From positions 260,120,077 to 260,184,076 of the forward strand of contig CP136061.1 in assembly GCA_032622095.1 (NCBI GenBank): DNA of 64,000 nt, written 5' to 3'. A model generated the notes under the pieces. That model had not been told where the DNA came from. It was given only the letters and a program-made list of their open reading frames with translations, and searched no databases. The DNA comes from Siphonodentalium dalli. Lineage: Eukaryota > Mollusca > Scaphopoda > Gadilida > Siphonodentaliidae. Positions within the stretch are counted from its first letter, which is position 1, and each line of letters begins with the position of its first letter. Positions 56,896 through 64,000 of this stretch are shown piece by piece. The translations under genes and the position numbers were made by a program.

Positions 56896-58190
56896 GTACG
56901 TTGATGACTTACAGAGTTATCTTAATGACTGCGCCATAGGTTATCTCAAATGTATTGATGAACTGTTCTATGAAAATCTGAAATGTTATATGTGTTTATT
57001 ATGTTTACTTTATGCCGATGACACTGTACTCATGACCGACGACGAAGCATGCATGCCTAGGGCACTTTCCGCTTTTCAGGACTATACTGACGCATGGGGT
57101 TTGCAAGTAAACACTAATACAACGAAGGTAGTAATTTTCTGCAAAAAAAAAGAAAAAAAAAAAGATTACCAACATTCAAGATTAACTATTCCGAATTGAA
57201 GATTGTTAAAGAATTCGTGTATCTGGGTGTAGAAATTTTCTATAATGGTGGGTTCTGTAGATCGATCAAGAGAACATGTAAATTGGCAACGAAAGCGATT
57301 TACGCGCTGTTTAACAAAGTCAGAAATCTGGAGTTGCCAGTCGATGTGATGTTATATTTGTTTGATGTAATGATTGTGCCAATACTTCTGTATGGTAGTG
57401 AAATTTGGTGCCCCGAGGATATAAAATCCATTGAAAGTGTGCATCTTAAGTTATGTAAAATGTTATTTCTGACGAAATCATGTACACCAAATTATATGGT
57501 ATATGGTGAACTCGGACGACACCCTTTGTCGATCGAAGTTAAATGTAGAGCAATATCATATTGGTCAAAATTGCTCTCAAATGAAGGATCCAAAATCACG
57601 AAAAATATATATAAAATGACCAAAGTTATCCACTAGCACGATCCAATGTTCGATACAATATTAAGATGGATGGTGTTCACACATAACACTGTAAACGGGG
57701 CAGGCCTCAATTATATGTGGGAAGAACAAACAGAGTTGTCTAGAGCGAACATACAATTACTTAAGCGAATTTTGACAGATCAGTTTATACAAGAATGGGG
57801 CACAAGTGTAGCACCCACATCGAGGGGCTATCTCTATAGAGCTATAACCCCGTCCCCCCAAATGAGAAAATACCTAACAGATCTGCCAATCCACTTATCT
57901 GAATATTTTATGAAGATTAGGACATCGAATCACATGCTTGCCATCGAAAGCGGGCGGTGGAAGAACACGAACAAAGGCGAGAGATTATGTGCTTTGTGTA
58001 AAAATGGAATCTGGGAACAATATCACCTGATGATAACTGCAGGAATTAGAAAAAAGTATATCACGGAATATTACTGGAAATACCCAAATGTGGATACATA
58101 TTAAAAACTTCTCTACGTTGAAAATATAGCCGTATTGAAAAATGCGTCTATATATTTTAAGCTAGCCATGAGAGTATACAGCATGAGGAC

Positions 58191-58300
58191 TTAATCTGCG
58201 TGCGATGTACCAATACGGGTACATATAACTCTTAAGACGATCGAAACGGTTTGATTATTTAATTACAACAAAGTCAATGGCATTCAATCGTCGGCATCTA
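58191..58300. other. Spacer after LINE-E
   Basis: I see nothing recognisable. Confidence 0.35.
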
Positions 58301-59070
58301 GCTTCTTCCTAGTTGTGTTCGTCTTCCTGTCGTCTGCTTGTGTTAGGGTCTTCTTGTGTCCTCATAAGTTGGGCGTGTCTGCTTGTCATCTGCGTGGTTG
58401 AGTTCCAGTTGAGTTCGTCGGGCTGTCGTCTGCGTGGTTGCTATCGGGTGGTGTTCGTCATCATGTCGTCTGCTCTTCTTCTCCGTCGGCGCATCAGTGA
58501 GTGTTGTTAGAAGTACAATATTGTAATGTTTACCTTGCATTCCTATCCATGGCTGCTCGTCAAGGCTCCTATCTAGGCTCTTTATGTGTGTCCGAGAGTT
58601 ATTGGTAGCTGCTGGGAAGTTGGTTGGAACTGAGTTTCGTGTCTCGGTTTGCCTGTGTCTAAATACAGCGAGAGGATTATGCTGGTTCGACGCGCATTTC
58701 ATGGTACATCAATGTGGGCGTTCCTGGGTAAATCGAGCAAGCGTCGTTTTCATATGCGTCCTTTAGACTGCTCCTCTCGTCCAGCGCACTGCATTGGGTT
58801 TCAATAGTTTTCTCTAACAAGGTATCTCGTCTCGCTAATCCCGAAATTGCTCTGTTTACTCCCCAATTCTTCATCTCTATATGTATCACGTTAGGTATGT
58901 ACTTCGTGTCCACCAATCGGCTTCTGGTGTCCAGTATTTCGCAATCTTGATTTAGTCAACAGAGGTGCTGATATGTATGGTAAATCGAGCAGCCCCCATG
59001 AACTAAAGATTGTCTGCTTTCTCGGGTTGAGAGTTATGTCCCTGGGGTTGTATTGGTACAGCGACTGGAT
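58301..59070 (-). pseudogene. Degenerate protein-like sequence, family unknown
   Basis: Minus strand. Consecutive frames give DITLNPRKQTIFSSWGLLDL, then SRLVDTKYIPNVIHIEMKNW, SGLARRDTLLEKTIETQCSA and LDERSSLKDAYENDAC, then a Thr/His/Arg-rich tail (DAPTEKKSRRHDDEHHPIA). The runs look like real protein sequence broken by frameshifts. They may belong to a transposable element pointing opposite to LINE-E. I do not recognise a domain. Confidence 0.3.
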
Positions 59071-59559
59071 ATTTGGACATCACTTTCACCACGTCCTAAT
59101 TATCTCACACAGGGGATAAATTTATCTAGGCCCTGTTTTCTCGATGTGGGTGTGCACTGTTCACGGTGTCCTTTATTTTAAAAAAGCCATATAGTGCCAA
59201 TGCATGTTTGGTCCACATCAAAGGACTTGGTGACATATAGAGTTGCCGTTCCAATAGCTTGTGTCTGTCTCCCATTGTAGGCATCACAATCCACATTTGT
59301 ATATATGTATATATGTTTTTGCGTGTTATATGTTAAATCATGTCTAACAATAAAGCATACCAGGCAAACAACATGGTGTCAGTTTTAATTAACAAAAGTT
59401 AATTAGTTTGGTCTCCCCATTGTTGAGTATTTTACTTATCGCTCACTATTTACATACTGAACAACAAGTTCTGGAACATATTTGGCTTTGTTCACATAAT
59501 GCAGCGTAGGAACTACGACAATTACATACTATTTACGCGATATTTATTAAGGTATACAG
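59071..59559. other. Anonymous spacer
   Basis: I see nothing recognisable apart from a short (tata)tgta run at 59300. Confidence 0.35.
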
Positions 59560-61160
59560 ACAGATCTGAGTGAACCACAGATTAACTATAATAGCCTGAT
59601 CGGGTAAACTAGACCGATCGTCTTCCGGGCTCAGTGCTCACTATTGTAAGAGAGGGAACTCTAAATTTCTTGACAATTTGAATCTATTTGTTTGAATGTC
59701 TGTATACATGTATGTTTATTTATTTTGAATATTAGCAGTAAATAATTATTTGATGTCTTGCAAACGAAATAAGAATTAATTATGTTTAAGTATTGGTTGA
59801 AAGATAACAATAAAACAGTTTAGAGTTACTCCCCTTATCCCAGATGCAGAAAGACTGATCGGTCTATTTTAGTCTATTATAGATCGATAAGTGGTTCACC
59901 CAGACCTGTTTAAGATATCTGATTGATAATGTGTATACGGTTCAATCCCATTGGTGCCCACGTGTAACAATATATTTGCGATAAATCACAAATCATTGCG
60001 ATTAATCGCAAACCTTTCTGATAAATCGCCAAGTAGTTGGCGATTTATCAGAAATATGTTTTACCTTTATCGCAAAGTTGTTTAACTTTGAATGTTCTCA
60101 GCAAATAATGATATGGTGTCTTGATAAAGAAGTCAGAATTAATTTTATTTTAAGTATTGGTTAATAGATAATAATAGAACCGTTTAGAGTGACTCTCCTT
60201 ATCCCAGATATAACGATCAGTCTATTTTAACGAGGTCGGGCTATTGTGATAAATCTCAAACATCGTTGCGATAAATCACGAAGTATAATCACCAAGTAGT
60301 TAATTGAGAGTTATCGTAAAGATGTTTGAGATTTCTCGCAAAGGTTTTTGAGTTATCGTAAAGCTGTTTGTGATTTTTCGAAAAGTTGTTTTGTGATTTA
60401 TCGCAAAGTTGTTTTAATTTTGAATATTCTCAGTAAATAATTATACGTTGTCCTGCAAAAAGATATCAGAATTAATCTTGTTTTAAGTATTGGTTTGCTA
60501 CCCGTGTCCCACACGCATGTTGGCTGTAAAATACCGATCAATCTATTTTAGTCCGACCGTGCTATTATAGATCGATTTGTGGTTCATCCAGACCTGTTTA
60601 AGATGTCTGATTTATTATGTTTATACGGGTCAAGCCAAATAGTGCCAACGCATAACAATATATCTGCAATAAATCACAAACTTTTGTGATAAATCTCAAA
60701 CATGTATGCGATACATTTTAAAGTATAATCACCAAGTAGTTTTAGAGTTATCGTAAAGATGCTTGAGATTTATCGCAAAGGTTTGCTAGTTATCGCAAAG
60801 GTCTGCGAATTATCGCAAAGATGTTTGTGAATTTTTGCAAAGTTGTTTTGTGATTTATCGCAAAGATTAGCTCCCCTCATCACACATGCATAATGGATGT
60901 GAATGGCCGATCGTTCTATTTTAGCCTGACCGTGCTATTATATATCGATTGGAGTTCACCCAGACCCGTTGAAGATGTCTGATTTATGTTTATACGGCTA
61001 AAGCCCTTTAGTGGCAATGCATAAATATATGTGCGATAAATCACAAACAATATTGCATTTAATCGCGAACCTTTGTCAGAAATCGAAAACCTTTGCTCTT
61101 AGTCGCAAGTATTATTTTTATTATTGGGCTATATTCGATTAGTGTTTTACCCAGACCTGT
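59560..61160 (+). repeat. ~360-bp degenerate tandem repeat with gcgataaatc motifs
   Basis: Four to five diverged units each contain gatcgat...ggttcacccagacctgttt, aagat(a/g)tctgat, a (g/a)tgcgataaatcacaaac block and tcagaattaat(t/c)ttgttttaag. Within a unit the words gcgataaatc and tgatttatcgca occur in both orientations, so each unit can fold. Recognisable starts are at about 59560, 59850, 60210, 60520 and 60900. Confidence 0.75.
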
Positions 61161-61209
61161 TTAAGTTGTTTCATTAAGAATGTTTACTTTAATATTATTA
61201 CACACAAAT

Positions 61210-62300
61210 AAACAAATATGGCCCATTATTTTAGACATTCAGACACATTTTACTCCACGTGCAGGGAACAGGCCGGGGATATCGCGGTATTAAACCTTGA
61301 AATAAGTACAAAAACACGACATGATCTGGAAGAAGCCTGATCGGGGTTTTGTACTTAATTGTTCGATATCTAAAGGTCGTGGCATCATTTGGAATCTAAC
61401 ATGCCACATTATTAAATTTGCCGTCGGACATTTTTCGTAATTTCGAGTGCTTGGTACCTGGGCATGTTCTCCACATATGACTTATATATTTGGTTCTCTG
61501 GAGTACCAAATATGTAGGTTATATGCAGAGTACCTACATGTTTGTAATATAGTACACAGGCAGGTATTCCAGAATACTTATCTGCATATTAGGTACTCTA
61601 GAGTACTGTCCCATTGCTAGTGTATAATTGGTAGATTGGCCGTGTAACGGGAACAAAATCAGGTGTCCATTGGTTTTGATAACTCTATATAGTGTATAAG
61701 TCTCTGCCGGAAAGCACTGTGTAAACAGGTTATGAAGAGGTCTTCCTGGTAAGAAAGTTCCGGGTGAACTGCCGCTCTTGCTATCAAGAACGTGTAGTTA
61801 TTTCTAGTATCGGTGGTATCATGTGTCCATATAAGGTATAGGGTATCATGATATCCATGCTGTCTATACGTTCACTATAGCGTATACCACACTAGTGTTA
61901 CTGGATTATTCTATTCTTCTACTCATACCTGTGTTGTACAACGAATGTAACCAGTCACCGGTAATTAAGGTATGATCTTATCACGTGGGTGTGTACGCTC
62001 GTATTACTCGTGTCATATTCCTCTCCTGTTACACAGTGCTTACCACTACACAATTAACCCTATCAATTCAATCACTGGGGAAAGGAAGTGTATCGTAGAT
62101 CCGGGAACACATATAACAATAACTATTATATTATGTACTATCGGACAGTACCAACAATTTGGTACTTCAGAGTACCAACAATATTTGGTGCTTAAGAGTA
62201 CCAACAATTAGGTACTCCGGAGAACTAACAATTAGGTACTCCCCACGGGACAAGTTCAGAACCTACGTAGGTACTCTGGCGTACTTATTGTTTTAAGAGT
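61210..62300 (-). mobile_element. Foldback element of GGTACTC/GAGTACC palindromes, copy 2
   Basis: Reverse-orientation homologue of 39955-40680. Read on the minus strand it starts with the palindromic run (gtacgccagagtacctacgt, then cctaattgttggtactc), continues through taccaagcactcgaaatta and cgacggcaaatttaataatg, and ends with cgtggagtaaaatgtgtctg. Compared with copy 1 it contains about 500 bp of extra sequence at 61620-62130. Confidence 0.72.
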
Positions 62301-62639
62301 GAATGTTACTTCTTCGTTATCGCCAGTGTTCAGAACATGAATATTCAATGATAACAGGACACATATTATTAAAGCGTACATTTAATCACACACATAGCTA
62401 TATCACATGGTAATATGCCGCTTTATGCCGAACTTGTTTGAACTTCAGTCTGGTACAGAGCATTGAACAACCTACGCGTTCCAGGTGTCTGAAAAAACAG
62501 AGGGGAAATCCCATTACTTCCACGAAAGATTACGTCACAGCATTCCACTGTAAAGCGATGAAGCCAACCAGAAGTGTGTCGAAATTCCTATACAGCAACA
62601 ATGATTCCAGCAAACTCGCCACAATCATAGCTAACATAG
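62301..62639. other. Anonymous spacer
   Basis: Contains a 73-codon plus frame (62438-62659) without recognisable motif that ends in the following array. Confidence 0.35.
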
Positions 62640-62875
62640 CGGGATACCTCGCCGCATAGCCAGCTTAGCGTAACACTCGCCACATAGCTAAACTCGCCAC
62701 ATAGCTAACTTAGCGTAATACCTCGCCACATAGGTAACTTAGCGTAATACCGCGCCACATAGCTAACTTAGCGTAATACCGCACCACATAGCTAACTTAG
62801 CGTAATACCGCGCCACATAGCTAACTTAGCGTAATACCGCGCCACATAGCTAACTTATAGTAATAAATAAGTCAC
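62640..62875 (+). repeat. 29-bp minisatellite, about eight copies
   Basis: Units of the form cacatagctaacttagcgta followed by ataccgcgc. The first units are shorter or diverged (gccgcatagccagcttagcg) and the last ends agtaataaataag. Confidence 0.93.
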
Positions 62876-63026
62876 ATTGCTAATTTCACACAACGCTTAC
62901 AAATTTATAGATTACGGCAACTACTTAAACATTAAATAGCGACTACGAAGTGTCCAGAATTGACCAATACATCCTAACATGCCAGGAGAATAGAATTATG
63001 TATTTCCAAGAATTTCAACAGTTAAA

Positions 63027-63392
63027 GTGAAACACTGCGGTAGGGTGATCAAATAGAAATGGAGAATAATCTAACTCAAAGTAATTATTTTTACAAATAT
63101 TATATCCAAATTGGCAACACACATCGTCATTCTTATTTAGTAATTAATTGAAGTGATTCTCGAATGTGAAATCGTTTTCGTTATTTTATCGCAGATAGTT
63201 GCGTCCCGAATCGAGAAGTAAATATTAACAATTGAGGGTAGTTCAGACGATGATTACTATGTGGTACTGTCGATTTGCATGATTGTTTCGACGATGTTAC
63301 TAAAATGCTACATTCCTCCAGTTGGCATAGTGCCTGAAAGTTAACTTATCAGTTTCACATTTCCGAACAAGTGCATAATATGTCTTTAACAC
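63027..63392 (+). repeat. Dispersed repeat R1, copy 2
   Basis: Partner of 15634-16055, lacking that copy's internal duplication. It is therefore the simpler reference for the repeat's structure. Confidence 0.85.
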
Positions 63393-64000
63393 CATACAGT
63401 CTAAGTTACCTATATACTCACAAATAAATAGTGTGTTTAGTTGCATGTCGTTGACTTTGTATTTCCCAAATGACGGCATTCCACGTCAGTAGCGCAAACC
63501 AAAACTATTAGTAACACAAGGATAAAAGTGTCTAATCGAAACGATTAACGTAGATCGATGTGGCCCAATTTGGGAGAAGACCGCGATCATTTTGATAAAT
63601 CAGAAGTTGGCGTAAAAACGATATAATCAGCATGAGATGTAAATGTTAATGCAGAATGGAACCGTATTTGTTATTTGCGATAACGAACCGAAAGCATATT
63701 TTTAATGCGAATTGAGCGCGGTGACGTCATACTGAGCTGATTGCCAGCGAAAGCTATTATAGCGACGGTAATTGGAAATTTGAATATTTGTCGTCTCTAT
63801 GTATTCAATTTATGCTGGGCCCACAGTGAATGTATCTTTAAGAAAAAAACTATCACTAAAGAAATGTTTTCTTAAATACGAAAATGATGTTCTTATTGTA
63901 TTCTTTGCTAATAAGTTATTGTTTTCTTACCTAAGAAACCATTTTTTTCTTAACTAAACACTTATTTTACTCCTCAAAAATCATCAGGAAATATTTTCGT
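63393..64000. other. Anonymous AT-rich stretch to window end
   Basis: No gene. The last 170 bp are rich in tttcttaa / ttaagaaa words in both orientations (63835-63960). Confidence 0.4.

Larger units (their letters stand above)
54810..58190 (+). mobile_element. LINE-E reverse transcriptase region, split by a BEL/Pao element
   Basis: Plus strand. Before the insertion are a finger block (ATSDNIFVLSSRINIYLASG), motif A (YCTFIDFRKAYDTIWREA, about 54877-54930) and the start of motif B (MSPFLFPLYV, up to 55109). After the insertion the frame resumes YVDDLQSYLNDC at 56896 and motif C is LLYADDTVLM (about 57005-57035). Then come the thumb (FVYLGVEIFY), PILLYGSEIWCPEDIKS, MVYGELGRHPLS and a C-terminal LCALC...Y-H zinc motif near 57990. 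Frameshifts and stops (e.g. 57181, 57637) make it defective, though the YADD box is intact. Endonuclease and ORF1 are absent. Confidence 0.9.

Noticed and set aside
1-64000. CRISPR array interpretation of the regular repeats
   Set aside because: Units are directly tandem without unique spacers of constant length, and the context is eukaryotic.

Overview
This window looks like AT-rich, repeat-dominated, mostly non-coding DNA from a metazoan nuclear genome. There is no operon structure, no dense coding and no prokaryotic signal. The mixture of several non-LTR retrotransposon (LINE) families, a BEL/Pao LTR element, Helitrons with TC...CTAG ends, a tRNA-derived SINE, many short inverted-repeat elements (MITEs) and large minisatellites, with frequent TGTACATGTA-type words, is typical of marine invertebrates. 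A lophotrochozoan such as a bivalve is my best guess, but this is inference.

Layout. 1-1.1 kb is a 27-bp minisatellite. 1.1-7.5 kb is mostly anonymous, with a 63-bp degenerate repeat and a partial hairpin MITE at 3.8 kb. 7.55-10.37 kb is a 29-bp minisatellite ending in one arm of an inverted repeat. A SINE sits at 11.1 kb and a 68-bp array at 12-13 kb. 14.3-15.4 kb is half a MITE fused to a 57-bp array. 16.3 kb holds a Helitron, and 17.6-18.3 kb a MITE nested in another MITE. 20.96 kb holds a further inverted-repeat element. 22-27.6 kb is one long broken LINE (ORF1, endonuclease, reverse transcriptase, C-terminal zinc motif) interrupted by a 5'-truncated second LINE of L2/CR1 type. 28.1-31.7 kb holds two oppositely oriented LINE fragments and two GAT/GAC microsatellite tracts. 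33.4-36.6 kb has two minus-strand exon candidates with good splice sites, encoding a signal peptide and an acidic/His-containing stretch; the intron between them holds a LINE fragment and a 1.7-kb satellite bounded by inverted repeats. 36.8-37.8 kb is a head-to-tail pair of Helitrons. 40-42 kb and 61.2-62.3 kb are copies of a foldback family built from GGTACTC/GAGTACC palindromes. 42.6 kb is a clear Tc1/mariner-type MITE. 44.2-45.7 kb has two more copies of the hairpin MITE. 46.8 kb is a 5'-truncated U2 snRNA copy. 47.7 kb is a perfectly homogeneous 25-bp array. 50.4-52.0 kb has a hairpin and a large inverted repeat with a 67-bp array. 52.0-52.3 kb is a minus-strand exon resembling half of a CIDE-N domain. 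53-54.2 kb is a LINE 3' end followed by a GAT tract. 54.8-58.2 kb is a LINE reverse transcriptase split by a BEL/Pao element with LTRs and a 5-bp target duplication. 59.5-61.1 kb is a degenerate ~360-bp repeat.

Nothing in the window reads as a complete host gene. The best host-gene evidence is the exon pair at 33.4/36.5 kb, the CIDE-N-like exon at 52.1 kb and weaker candidates at 14.0 and 49.6 kb. The window is most informative about how elements nest and how minisatellites grow inside the arms of inverted-repeat elements.
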